Source of the DNA: Erinaceus europaeus
Lineage: Eukaryota > Chordata > Mammalia > Eulipotyphla > Erinaceidae
DNA length: 64,000 nucleotides
Direction of reading: 5' to 3'
Assembly (NCBI RefSeq): GCF_950295315.1
Contig: NW_026647264.1
Coordinates: 140,134-204,133, forward strand
The translations under genes and the position numbers were made by a program. Of this stretch, positions 46,510-56,771 are shown piece by piece. The notes under the pieces are model-generated. The model was not told where the DNA came from, made no database searches, and worked only from the letters and a program-made list of their open reading frames with translations. Numbering within the stretch: the stretch's first letter is position 1; each line of letters opens with the position of its first letter.

Positions 46510-46809
46510 TCTTTTTTAAAGACTTTTTAAAATTTTTATTTATTTGTTTATTTTCCCTTTTGTTGCCCTTGTTGTTTAACATCGTTGTGGTTATTGATGT
46601 CGTTGTTGTTGGATAGGACAGAGAGAAATGGAGAGAGGAGGGGAAGACAGAGGGGGAGAGAAAGACAGACACCTGCAGACCTATTTCACCACTTGTGAAG
46701 CAACTCCCCTGCAGGTGGGGAGCCAGGGGCTCGAACTGGGATCCTTCTGCCTGCCAGTCCTTGCACTTTGCGCCACTTGCGCTTAACCCGCTGTGCCATC
46801 GCCCGACTC
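46510..46809 (-). repeat. SINE-A
   Basis: ccttttgttgcccttgttgttt ... caactcccctgcaggtggggagccaggggctcgaactggg ... ccgctgtgccatcgcccgactcc. Confidence 0.93.
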
Positions 46810-46969
46810 CCTAAATCTTTTTATTAATATTGTAATGAAGCAAAATTTTTCAAGGACCTGTTATATGTTACTATATATATGTCAAAAAAAAAAAAGACAA
46901 ATACCATGTAATTCTACTTATTTTGAGATATGTAAGGTAGTCAGACTCATACAGATAGAAAGTAGGCAG

Positions 46970-47150
46970 CTGGAAAGATAGCATGATTCTGCAAAAGACT
47001 CTCATGCCTGAGGCTCTGAGGTCCCGGGTTGAATCCTCAGCACCACCATAAGCCAGAGCTGAGCAGTGTTCTGGAGTCTCTCTCTCTCTCTGCATGTATG
47101 TATGTATATCTTTATGTGTCTCTCTCATTAAAAATAAAGATATATAAATA
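46970..47150 (+). repeat. SINE-C
   Basis: gctggaaagatagcatgattctgcaaaagactctcatgcctgaggctctgaggtcccgggttg ... caccaccataagccagagctgagcagtgttctgg ... cattaaaaataaag. Confidence 0.9.
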
Positions 47151-47221
47151 TTGTTTTCAAAAAACACGACACTCAAAAGTGTGGTTGACAATGCCCCTAT
47201 TTTTTTTTTTTTTAAAAAAAG

Positions 47222-47450
47222 TAGGGGCCATGTTACACCAGGTTAAGCACACATGTTACAATGCACAAGGACCCAGGTTCAAGCCCCCAGTCCCCACCTG
47301 CAGGGGGGGAAGCTTCACGAGTGGAGAAGCAGTGCTGCACTGTCTCTCTCCCTGTTTCTCCCTCTCCTTGAGCTTTGCGCCTGGTGCTTCTTGCGCTTTG
47401 CACCAGGATAGCTGTCACTAGCCAATAAAAAATAAAGATAATAAAAAAAA
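47222..47450 (+). repeat. SINE-A
   Basis: gtaggggccatgttacaccaggttaagcacacatgttac ... ggttcaagcccccagtccccacctgcag ... caataaaaaataaag. Confidence 0.85.
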
Positions 47451-47524
47451 ATTTTAAGGTAGGATAGTCACTAGGGACTGGGGAAGAGGGAAATGAGTTT
47501 GATGGATATGAATTTCAGTTTGGT

Positions 47525-47722
47525 GAAGTTTTTTGTTTTGTTTTGTTTTTGATTTTCTGCAGTGTCTGGGCCCACTCATTCAAGATTTTACCACTCATGA
47601 GTCAATGTTTTTATTCTTTTTGCTTCAGAGGGGGAGAGAGAAAGAGAGCACCATAGCAGAGGAACTTCCCCCAATTCAAGGCATGTGCCCTATGGAGCAA
47701 TCTATCTTCCAGCCCCTGAATT
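47525..47722 (-). repeat. Old SINE
   Basis: attttaccactcatgagtc ... gagagagaaagagagcaccatagcagaggaacttccccc ... gcatgtgccctatggagc. Confidence 0.55.
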
Positions 47723-47839
47723 TCAGCTTTACAAGATAAAAAGAGGCTTAGAGATCAGCTGCATGATAACATGAATGCATGTAACACTACTGAACTGTAC
47801 TGTACACTTCAGAAAAGAAATGGCTAAACTGGGAATTTT

Positions 47840-48210
47840 TTTATTCTTTTTAAAATCTTTTTTATTATTATTTTAATGTACTTATTTATAAAATGGAAAC
47901 ACAAGACTATAGGATAAGAGGGGTACAGCTCCACACAGTTCCCACCACCAGAACTCTGTATCCCATCCCCTCCCTTGATAGCTTTCCTATTCTTTAACCC
48001 CACGGGAGTATGTACCCAGGGTCATTATGGGATGCAGAAGGTGGAAGGTCTGGCTTCTGTAATTGCTTCCCCGCTGAACATGGGTGTTGGCAGGTCGATC
48101 TATACTCCCAGCCTGTCTCTCGTCAGCTCTGAGGAAGCAGAGGTCCAGGACACACTGGTGGGGTTCATCTATCCAGGGAAGTCTGGTTGGCATCATGGTA
48201 GCACTTGGAA
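47840..48210 (-). mobile_element. L module, 370 bp
   Basis: - strand copy with the A-rich tail at 47840-47890, flanked by aaactgggaattttt at about 47825-47839 and 48211-48225. Matches the other L modules through 'cccatcccctccc..gatagctttcc' and 'cccaggacacactggtggggt'-like sequence. Confidence 0.85.
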
Positions 48211-48259
48211 AAACTGGGAATTTTTATGTCATATATAACCACTATTAAATTTTTTTCTT

Positions 48260-48540
48260 AATGGGTGGCGTACCAGGTTAAGCACACACAGTACAAAGTG
48301 TAAGGACCAGCGCAAGGATCCCAGTTCAAGCCTCTGGCTCCCCACCTGTAGGGAGGTTGCTTCACAAGCAGTGAAGCAGGTCTGTAGGTGTCTCTTTTTC
48401 TCTCTCCCTCTCTATTTCCCCCTCCTTTCTCAATTTCTCTCTGTCCTATGCAATAAAAAGGAAAAAAAAATCCACCAGGAGCAGTGGATTCATAGTGTAG
48501 ACACTGAGCCCCATCAATAACCCTGGAGACAATTTTTTTT
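48260..48540 (+). repeat. SINE-A
   Basis: gggtggcgtaccaggttaagcacac ... ggatcccagttcaagcctctggctccccacctg ... ctgagccccatcaataaccctggagac. Confidence 0.9.
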
Positions 48541-48544
48541 TTTC

Positions 48545-48865
48545 TTAATTAGCAACTGGTTGGTGGAGCATCTGGTAAAAAGCACATTTTTTTTCTTGGT
48601 AATATGTGTGCTTAGCCAGGTGTACCACCGCCCAGCCCGCTCTTTTCTTACACTTTTTTTCTTTATTGGGGGATTAATAGTTTACAGTAGAAATATAAAG
48701 CACACTTTACCATATGCGAGGCAAGGACACCAGTTCAAGCTTCCGGCACCTACAGGGGAAATTTCATGAGTGGTGAAGCAGGTGTCTCTCTTCCTCTCTC
48801 CCTCCCCTTTCCATTTCTCCCTGTCTCTACCCAAAATAAACCAAATAAAAAATAAAATGTAAAAA
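48545..48865 (+). repeat. Old SINE-A mosaic with L1 3' scrap
   Basis: Head ctggttggtggagcatctggtaaaaagcac, an interrupting - strand SINE end (gtgcttagccaggtgtaccaccgcccagccc) and L1 UTR scrap (ctttattgggggattaatagtttacag, 48659-48686), then gcacactttaccatatgcg ... aggtgtctctc and AAT tail. Confidence 0.65.
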
Positions 48866-48924
48866 ATAATAATAATAAAATAAAATGTGGGTTTTTTAAA
48901 TTGTTTAATTAAAAACAAAGAAAG

Positions 48925-49110
48925 GGGATTGGCAAAATAGCTCACTTGCATAGTGTGTTGCTTTGCCATGAGCAAGACCTAGGTCTTAGCCCGACCCCCC
49001 ACTATACTGAAGGAAGCTCCAGTGCTGTGTTTTCCCCCCTTCTATCTCTCTTTGCTTCTCTAGAAAAAAATTATCCCAGAGCAGTGAAACCCCAGAGATA
49101 ACCCAGAACT
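48925..49110 (+). repeat. SINE-D
   Basis: ggggattggcaaaatagctcacttgcatagtgtgttgctttgcc ... ctatactgaaggaagctccagtgctgtg ... cagagcagtgaaaccccagagataaccc. Confidence 0.82.
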
Positions 49111-49508
49111 TAATTTATTAAAACAAAGGAAGTCAGGAGCATGCACATTCTTGGGCCAAAGCTGTGAACCCAGCCCTCAGGAAAAGCACAGAAGGCTGTG
49201 AAGTGAGGTCACAGTGAGCCGTGACCATGTGTTTACACAGCAAGCCACCCCCACCCACACACACACACACACTCTCTCTCTCTCTCCATGAGCTTTCTGG
49301 CTACTCCCACTAAGGCCACGTAACAGGGAAGTGTGGTCACTGCACTGAGCCACCCTCACCAATATCCTCACCTGGCTGTGGGTGAGAAGAAGTACTCTCC
49401 ACCCATAAAGGCTGGTCCCAGAGGTGTCAGCAGGGTCCCCATATCCTCCCATGGCACCTAACTTGGATGACTTTGATGATGTCAATACCTGACAAGCACC
49501 TCACCCAA

Positions 49509-49528
49509 CCCCCCCCCCCCCCCCCCCC
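49509..49528. repeat. Poly(C) run
   Basis: About 19 consecutive C. Confidence 0.95.
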
Positions 49529-50103
49529 GTGAAATGCTTCCATGTCGGTCCACAGATGAGGCCTGAGCCCACCAGAAGGCAGTCAGCCCCCTTGAGTCAG
49601 CAGGAGGGCAGTTTGGGTGTATGTACAGCCTCTAAGTGTGCACGCAGCCCTTAACCCTGCGGCTCCACTGGGAGGGATTCTGGAGTTGGTGACCAAAGCC
49701 TGTGGGATGAGGTGTGTGCAGAGGTGACAGGAAGGCACTGCTCCCAGAGGGAGGAATCAGAAACCATGTAAACGCCAATCTGCGGGGGCGCTGGTTTAAT
49801 GAAGTTCAATAAATCCAGACCAGAGCTCCTCAACAGTGATGCTGGAGACCATTACTTATTAACACGCAGCAGCCACTGTGCCAGATAGCATATAAATGGA
49901 GATGGAAATAGGTTCCGGTAACACAGTCCTCTTCTCTCTCTCTAACACACACCCGCCCACCCAGGAGAGAGTGGAAGAGAATTCAGCAGCACAGCTGTGA
50001 ACAGGACTCCCTCTGTGTGGTCAATGTCATAAGTGACCTGTGGTTCCTTTGTTTTACTTATTAAATTACCCTAACTTTGTGATGTATTTCTCCTCTCAGA
50101 AAG

Positions 50104-50275
50104 GAAAAAAAGGAAAAAAAGGAAGGAAGGAAGGAAGGAAGGAAGGAAGGAAGGAAGGAAGGAGGAAGGAAGGAGGAAGGAAGGAAGGAAGGAAGGAAGG
50201 AAGGAAGGAAGGAAGGAAGGAAGGAAGAAAGGAGGAAGGAAGGAGGAAGGAAGGAGGAAGGAAGGAAAAGAAAGA
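50104..50275. repeat. (GGAA)n microsatellite
   Basis: About 170 bp of GGAA/GGAGGAA units. Followed directly by a SINE-B. Confidence 0.97.
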
Positions 50276-50285
50276 GGGAAAAGGT

Positions 50286-50440
50286 GGTCTGGGAGGTGGC
50301 ATAGTGGATAAAGCATTCTCAAGCATGAGGTCTTGAGTTCAATCCCTGGCAGCACATGTCTGGTTCTTTCTCTCTGTCTCTCTCCTCCTATCTTTCTCAC
50401 TGATAGATAAATAAATAAAATCTTAAAAAAAAAAAAAAAG
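50286..50440 (+). repeat. SINE-B
   Basis: ggtctgggaggtggcatagtggataaagc ... gttcaatccctggcagcacatgtctggttc ... agataaataaataaaatc. Confidence 0.9.
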
Positions 50441-50574
50441 AAAAAGAAAGAGGGAAAAGGAGGGGAAGGAAAGGGAAGGGAAAGAAAGAAGGAAGGAAAG
50501 AAAGAATGAATTCATTTCTGTGGTGGATTTGGGGAGGCAGTGCTGTGAAAAACTTACCTGAACTCCACCATTCA

Positions 50575-50660
50575 TAGGTAGATTTTTTAAAGATTTTTAA
50601 AATTTATTTATCTTGGATAGAGACAGAAATTGAGAGGGATGGGGAGCTCGGTTTAGCTTT
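50575..50660 (-). repeat. SINE-A tail scrap
   Basis: taaaatttatttatcttggatagagacagaaattgagagggatgggg. Confidence 0.55.
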
Positions 50661-51654
50661 GTGCTCCCCAAGTGTACGTGAGCTGGAGTCCCCACCAGTC
50701 CTGTGAATACACAGAACAAATGTGGTATAGACAATGTCTGGGGAGTGTGCAGCCCTGCCTGCAAAGAATCAGGGCAGACTCTGGGCTTCTGGTTTTCTTA
50801 AGACACCTTGGGAATGTGTGGTCTCACTGCTCCTGGCCACTTTTTCATTGAGAGAAAAGCAGGGAGGGGAGAGAACAGGGCTCCAGAGGTTCTCCTGGTG
50901 GTACCATGGTGGTGCCTCTGTGGTGACGGGGCTCCAACCTGAGCTGCTCACAAGGCATGTGACCGACCGAGGAGCTCTCTCGGGTCCTGGGTTTCTGCTT
51001 TTCAGGTCTCCCTTTCCAGTACATCACATGACCCACTGATTAGACAGCTGTTCAGAGTTATTGGATGAGTAGAGGGGAGCAGCTGATGATTCTGCTCCAT
51101 GCCCTGCGTGGGCTGTTACATTCCTCCTACTGGTGAGGAAACTGAGTCAGGAAACTCAGTATGCCTGTCTCCCTGCTGCGGGGCAACAGGCCCCTGGACT
51201 GAAAGTGAGGACTGTGCTGTGAGCCCTCCAGGCCCAGTCTTCTCTGAAAAGGTCACATCATTCCTCCACATGCTCCCACTCCTCCTCCTGAAGGCTCTGC
51301 TTCATCAGGACGGACACTAAGGAGTACTCAACGTTCTCTGAAGTGGGCAGTGAGAGTCAGAGGCCTCACCTCAGCGCTGCTCTGACTGCTTGTCTGTGGC
51401 TCTCCCCAAGGGCCCCTCGAGCCCACCTGCACAGCTTCAAGGACACTCCAGCCCAGCTCTACCCGCCACCCCCTCAGCCTCTTGCCTCTCTGCCCCAGTG
51501 CCTTTAGAGAAGGGGCCAGCAGGAGAAAGCAGGGAGCCACTCTGTGTGTTGAACACTTTCCCAGCTCGGCTCTGCTCAGCTCAGTTCAGCTAGGGAGCTG
51601 TGCTACAGGGAGGTTTGCCCCAGCCCCATCTCTAAGCAGATGTCTCTCCTCCAG

Positions 51655-51829
51655 GTCTGGAAGAGGTCGGGGGCCTGGTTCTACAAAGGGCTCCCTAAGT
51701 ACATCCTGCCTCTGAAGACCCCAGGCCAGGCTGATGACCCTCACTTGCGGCCCCAGCCCCTGGAGCCAACCCAGCAGGAACCTAGAAGCACTGAGACCAG
51801 TCGTGTCTACACCTGGGCTCGAGGGAGAG
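51655..51829 (+). CDS. RPH3AL: RPH3AL (Noc2) internal exon, SGAWFY motif and tail
   Basis: Exon of 58 codons plus one base (175 bp) between acceptor tctcctccag and donor gagagGTAAGG. It starts VWKRSGAWFYKGLPKYILPL and ends TSRVYTWARGR, leaving phase 1. The phase-0 start matches the phase-0 end of the exon at 21351-21437, and joining QRE to VWKRSGAWFY gives the known family order. SGAWFY (51667-51684) corresponds to the SGAWF(F/Y) element that contacts Rab3/Rab27 in rabphilin and Slp/Slac2 proteins. The following stretch (KTPGQADDPH...) is the low-complexity linker typical of RPH3AL. Both frames are open and no disabling change is visible, so the gene looks functional here. The next exon (acidic serine-rich segment, VVSSDSDSD type) was not found in the remaining 12 kb. 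Confidence 0.96.
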
Positions 51830-52404
51830 GTAAGGCCCAGCCCCTTCTCTCCTGGGGCAGCACTGCATGTTCTCCCGGTGGTCAGCAGAGCATGGCCTCA
51901 CCTCCAGAAGACTTAGACAGGCACTTCCTTCCTTCCTCCCTGTGCCCTCAGCTGTCTACACTCCTGCACACACAAGGTGCCTGAACCTCAGCTGACAGTG
52001 GAAGGGGACTTTGCATGAACAAGCAGGAATTTGAGGTTGAGGATGCCATCAACATACTATGGTCCTTTGTAGAAACATGTTGTCCATTGAGGTCTTTTTT
52101 TTTTTCCCCAAAGTGTGAATCGATGCCTTTCCCAGAAGGGCCTGTGCCTGCTCTTCTGGGCGAATGTCTTGCATCTCAGCAAGGGAGCACTCTCAGGTCC
52201 CAGGTTCTAGTGAACAAGGTGGCTCTGTGACCAGGACCCCTAGGTATTTGTGGTAGCTCACTGAGGTGCATGCATCCCAGGGGACCCCATCAGAAGGAGC
52301 GTTTTACTCCACTTAGTAGTAACAGTGGGACTTGGTGTGGTGGGTGGTTCCCCCCAGTTTGTATGATGCTGTGATGTTTGCTATTTCAGTCTCACAAAAG
52401 GCGA

Positions 52405-52550
52405 TGCAGGGCTGGTGCAACAGCTCAGTTGGATAGTGCACTGCTTTGTCATGCACACAACACAGGTTCAAGCCCAATACCCACCACATTGAATAAAGAT
52501 TTCATGCCGTGGTCTCTTTCACTGTTCTCTCTCTACCTCTCTGTCTACTA
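52405..52550 (+). repeat. SINE-D
   Basis: gggctggtgcaacagctcagttggatagtgcactgctttgtcatgc ... ggttcaagcccaatacccaccacattgaataaag. Confidence 0.72.
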
Positions 52551-52554
52551 GAGG

Positions 52555-52690
52555 GAGACAGGCATCTAGTGGTCCCATTGTATAGATGAGTATACTGCCT
52601 GAGTCCCAGCAAAGAGGAGGGGACTCACTCAGCCAATATGTGACAGAGTCATGGCTTCCAGGCTCTGGTTCCTTTTGCTCTGAAGTGCCC
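52555..52690 (-). repeat. MIR remnant
   Basis: cccattgtatagatgagtatactgcctgagtcccagcaaag...ggactcactcagccaatatgtgac follows the MIR complement order. Confidence 0.55.
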
Positions 52691-53762
52691 CAGCTTTTGC
52701 TCCTGCCTCAGGCTCCTAAATGAGACACAGAGGGACTCCTCCAGATGTGGGGTTCACAGTGACACCCAGGGTAACAGGCGGGGCACCTGCTTCTCAGGGG
52801 CCTGGAGCATCTTTGTCTTTGGACCAGGACTAGCATCTGACTATCTTTGTCTCATTCCAGCTTTTTCTTGCTATATAAGTAAGGCATGTTTCTTATTTTA
52901 AAATATATAGAGGTTGTCAAGCAATACAATTTGGAAATATTAACTGAGAAACAGGCAAACTTAGAGTCATAGGTGAGTTTGTTGAAGAGTCAGACTAAAG
53001 GCTCAAACCCAGGAGGGGGCATCTTGGCTGACTGGCACAAGGGATGCTCCATGGATGGCCAGCTCACAGTGAGAGTGGGAGGAGAGGACTTGTAAGAAGT
53101 GAGTCCCCTATACCTTCTGTCCCTTTCCCTCAGGGTTAGGACTTTGTCCGGCCCCAGCCGTGTCAGGGAACATCAGTGTCCCCCAGTTGAGGGAGGAGAC
53201 AGGCCCTGGTAACCAGCCCAGTGGACTCTCACCCGTGTCTGCAACAGCACTCACCAGCCTGCTCCTGCACATGTGACAGGGAGGCCAGCACCTCTCCCAG
53301 CCTTACAGACACAGATGGCCTTGTAATTGTGTGGGCAAGGAGGCCAGCAGGCCTGCACGCTCCAGTCATGCTGTTCATTAGCCAAACTGCATGAAAGCCA
53401 GGCCAGGCCATGTGAAGCCCAGTCCCCCCTCACTAATGTGGACTCACTCTGCAGACCTGGTAGGCAGGGAGCCCCGAAGACTCCAGCACACCAGGCAGCA
53501 CGTCTCAGCTCCATGCCAGGTGCAGCCAGAAGATTACCCAAAACTCAGCAGCTGGGGTGGTGGGGGATGTGCAGCTCAGAGCGCTGTGTGTCACCCAGCC
53601 AGATGGTGTGGGACCATGGCCCCGAGCAGGTTATGGAGACCCAGGAAGCGTCTGCACCCACCCAGAGAGAGTGCATGGGTGCCTCCTGTGGATAGGACTG
53701 AACTGGGGGAGTCCCATAGTCCTTTTCCATAATCCTTTTTTTAAATTTATGATTATATTTTT

Positions 53763-54370
53763 GGAAGTTCGTAGGTATCTAGGAAATCATTTCTTCCAGG
53801 TTCTCTAGCTTGGTGGCATATAGTTGTTCATAGAAGCCTCACATAATATGTTGAATTTCTGCAGTGTCTGTTGTGGTATCTCCTCTTTCATTTATGATCC
53901 AATTTATTTGGGTCTTCTCCCTTTTTTGTTTTGTGAGTCTGGCTAGAGGTTTGTCGATTTTGTTCACTCTTTCGAAGAACCAACATTTACTTTTGTTGAT
54001 CTTTTGTATGATTTTCTTATTTTCAATGTTATTGATTTCTGCCCTAACTTTAGTGATTTCTGTCCTTCTGGTTGCTTTAGGGTTCCTTTGTTCTTCTTCT
54101 AGGTCTTTAAGATGTGCTATCAGGCTGTTTACTTGTGCTTTTTCTTCTTCCCTAATGTGTACTTGTATGGCTATGAACTTCCCTCTCAGTACTGCCTTAA
54201 CTGTGTCCCAAATATTTTGATAGCTTGTATCTTCATTTTCATTGAACTCTCGAAACATTTTGATTTCTCCTTTTACTTCCTCTTTGACCCAGTAGTTGTT
54301 AAGTAGTGTAATGTTGAGCTTCCACATTTTTTAGACTATTACTAATCTTTTGTTGATTGTTAAGTGTTAG
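53763..54370 (-). pseudogene. L1 ORF2 linker between endonuclease and RT, remnant
   Basis: Continues the L1 after the Vingi insert. It reads [20 protein letters not shown], then [17 protein letters not shown], then [20 protein letters not shown] and [16 protein letters not shown], the usual segment between endonuclease and RT. A one-base slip lies in the A-run near 54330-54335. The sequence ends before the RT fingers. The former continuity with 55882 upstream shows that the Vingi insertion is the younger event. Confidence 0.88.
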
Positions 54371-54382
54371 TTTAATTCCACT

Positions 54383-55869
54383 TCTTCTTCTTCTAGCGTT
54401 TGCCCTTCTTCCGTAGCCAGTCAACAATGTCAGGTTGAGCCTGATGTAAAGTTTCGAGACCTCCTTTGAATCTGGAGAGGTGGCAGTCGTTGACTATGTG
54501 GGTCATAGTCTGTCTGTAGCCACAGGGGCAGTTCGGGTCATCTCTGGCTCCCCAACGGTGGAACATAGCGGCACACCGGCCATGGCCTGTTCGATAGCGA
54601 TTGAGGAGGGCCCAATCATAACGTGCTAGGTCAAAGCCGGGTTGACGCTTGCAGGGGTCTGTGATAAGGTGTTTGTTCTTTACCTCAGCTGACTGCCAAC
54701 TCTGTTTCCAAGAGACTGGAACAGAGAAGTTCAGTGTAGGCGTAGGGGACCAGATTGGATAATGAGACGTCAAGCGTTGGACAGGGTGGGTGAAGATATC
54801 CGCGTGTATTAGCAGGTCCGGTCGAGCGTAGATGTGGGAAATGAACTTAGATGATGCCGCATCCCGACGAATATCTGGCGGGGCGATGTTGCTAAGAACT
54901 GGCAGCCATGGAACCAGGGTGGAACGGATGGTTCCAGAAATTATCCTCATCATGAGGAGCTGGCCAGTCTTGCAATGATGTTATTCCTCGCGCCCACCTT
55001 TGCTGCAGTTTTTATGAGATGTTCGTGAAATGACAGAGTGCGATCGAGAGTAACGCCAAGATAGACTGGCTGGGCTTCATGCCGGATTCTCGTATCGCCA
55101 AGCTGCACATTAAGCTCACACAAGGCCGAGGCCTGGTGTAGATGGAAAACAGATGATACCGTTTTTGCAGTGCTAGGGATTAGTCGCCATTTTTTACAGT
55201 AATCAGATATCAGAGACATGTCTTTTGTGAGTGTTTCCTCGAGGATGTCGAACTTGGATGCCTGAGTTGCACAGCAGATGTCATCGGCGTAGATGAACTT
55301 CCTTGAAGAAGTTTCTGGGAGGTCATTGATGTAAATATTAAATAGCGTAGGAGCCAGAACAGAGCCCTGGGGGAGGCCACTTGAGACAAGTCTCCATCTG
55401 CTAGATGTCACCCAGATGCACCCGGAATCTTCTGTTTTGGAGAAGAAACGATATAGTGTTGGCCACCCATGGAGGCAGGCATCTTGAGATCTTGACTAGG
55501 AGACCACGGTGCCAGACCGTGTCATAGGCTGCTGTGAGATCAACAAAGACAGCACCCGTCTTTAAATTCTTCTGGAATCCATTTTCAATGTAAGTTGAGA
55601 GGGTCAGGGCTTGTTCACAGGTAGATCTTCCTGGGCGGAAACCAGCTTGGGCGGGTGATAGGAATTTCTCTGTAAGAGGAGAAATACGTGACAGAAGCAG
55701 CCTCTCAAGGAGTTTGTAACACATGGAGAGGAGAGAAATTGGTCTATAGCTGGTGACCAGTGTTGGGTCTTTCTTTGGTTTCAAAACCGCTATTATCTTC
55801 GCACGACGCCAAACTTTGGGCATAGACTCAGATTCCAAGATGTGGGACAGGAATGAAGCGAGCCACTTC
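54383..55869 (-). mobile_element. Vingi-like non-LTR retrotransposon, 5'-truncated
   Basis: A 1,487-bp insert on the - strand, flanked by a perfect 12-bp duplication TTTAATTCCACT (54371-54382 and 55870-55881) and lying inside ORF2 of an older L1. Removing the insert and one repeat copy rejoins the L1 endonuclease end (SDHSGIK) to the following L1 linker. The content is a reverse transcriptase of the Jockey/I/Ingi group followed by a C-x-C..H..C knuckle; the stop codon is only about 10 bp from the end and is followed by a short GAA repeat, with no poly(A). It is not L1, CR1/L2 or RTE-BovB by motif. Vingi elements (RT without RNase H) were described from hedgehogs and proposed to be horizontally acquired, which fits this host and structure. 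Assignment to Vingi is from the protein features and host, not from an alignment. Confidence 0.88.
54393..55869 (-). pseudogene. Vingi-like reverse transcriptase and C-terminal knuckle, broken
   Basis: Remnant of the element's polyprotein, 5'-truncated so the endonuclease is missing. Part 1 (to about 55401) has SYRPISLL, AGFRPGRST and motif A FVDLTAAYD (55521-55547). A one-base shift near 55400-55411 moves to part 2, with motif B SSGLPQGSVLAP and the catalytic YADD (55280-55291), then PVYLGVTLDRTLSFHEHL. A second break near 54950 both shifts frame and appears to skip about 40-50 residues expected between the thumb and the next block. Part 3 (54393-54953) reads SNIAPPDIRRD, NRYRTGHGR and a CPCG...H....C knuckle (54483-54530), ending at the TAG complementary to 54393-54395. 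The copy cannot encode a working protein. Confidence 0.88.
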
Positions 55870-55881
55870 TTTAATTCCACT

Positions 55882-56569
55882 GTGGTCTGAGAAGATACTT
55901 GGGATGATTTCAGTGCTCTTGAATTTGCTAATGCTGTCTTTGTGGCCTAACATATGGTCTATCCTTGAGAATGACCCATGTGGACTTGAGTAAAATGTGT
56001 ATTCCAGTTTCTTGGGATGAATGACTCTGAAATTGTGCAATAGTTCTAGTTTATCTATCTCCTCATTTAGCTCCCTCATGTCTTTATTGATTTTCTGCCT
56101 GGATGATCTGTCAAGTTGAGAGAGTTGGGTGTTGAAGTCCCCTACTATGACTGCGTTGCTGTTAATATATTGCTGTAGCTCTTTCAGTAGATGTTTGATG
56201 TATTTAGATGGCTTCTCATTGGGTGCATAGATGTTAATTGTTAAGTCCTCTTGATTGACTGATCCACTGAGCATTAAGTAGTGTCCATCTCTATCTTTTT
56301 TTAATTTTATTTATTTTAAAGTGTATCATGTCAGATATATGAGAATAGCTGTTCCTGTCCTTTTTTTGTGGGCCATTGGCCTGTATGATAGTTTTCTATC
56401 CTTTCAGTTTGAGTCTGTGTTTGTCTTGTCGAGTTAGGTGGATTTCCTGTAGACAGCATATTGTTGGGTTGTGTTTTCTGATCCATCTTCCTACTTTGTG
56501 CCTTTTAATAGGTGAATTTAGGCCATTTACAATTACTGATATCAAAGATTGAAGATATTTTAATACCAT
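55882..56569 (-). pseudogene. L1 ORF2 endonuclease domain remnant
   Basis: APE-type endonuclease of L1 ORF2, starting near an ATG at 56569. Conserved pieces are visible: QEIH, GDFNTQLS, SRIDHMLGHK and SDHSGIK. It is broken by a stop (TAG, complementary to 56396-56398) where the family has a tryptophan codon, and by a frame change near the A/T-rich stretch at about 56297-56320. The domain is cut by the Vingi target site at 55870-55881. In the family it nicks target DNA for reverse transcription. Confidence 0.88.
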
Positions 56570-56771
56570 TCTTGTAGATTTTTAGTGTTCTGATATGTGG
56601 CCTATTTATGGTGGTCTGACTATTTATAGGAGACCTTTCAGAACTTCTTTCAGGGCAGGCTTGGTGATAGTTGATTCTTTTAACTGTTGCTTGTCTGAGA
56701 AGGTTTTTATGCCTCCATCTAGCCTGAATGACAGTCTAGCAGGATACAGTAGTCTTGGTTGAAAGCCTTTC

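Larger units (their letters stand above)
21438..51654 (+). other. RPH3AL: RPH3AL intron, 30.2 kb
   Basis: Bounded by the two RPH3AL exons: donor GTAGGG at 21438 and a pyrimidine-rich acceptor ending CAG at 51654. It is filled with SINEs, L1 3' ends, a solo LTR and microsatellites, listed separately. Stretches with nothing recognised: about 21438-22330, 22935-23590, 23886-25335, 25541-26085, 26625-27073, 28123-28548, 30506-30835, 31740-32320, 32478-33360, 33496-34125, 34833-36295, 37845-38060, 39263-40820, 41110-42598, 43150-44160 (see the candidate conserved block), 45000-45265, 45934-46195, 49110-50100 and 50430-51654. No second gene is visible on either strand. Confidence 0.85.

Noticed and set aside
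50040..50400. Frames encoding KEGR or LPSF repeats
   Set aside because: Artefact of the GGAA microsatellite.
53460..53530. Possible RPH3AL downstream exon between CTCTGCAG and CCAG|GTGCAG
   Set aside because: The translation does not resemble the acidic serine-rich segment expected next in RPH3AL and no reading phase fits.
54393..55880. RTE/BovB or L1 origin for the nested reverse transcriptase
   Set aside because: Motifs (DLTAAYDTVWH, SGLPQGSVLAP, YADD, CxCG...H....C) fit the Jockey/Ingi/Vingi group; BovB and L1 have different sequence around the same positions.
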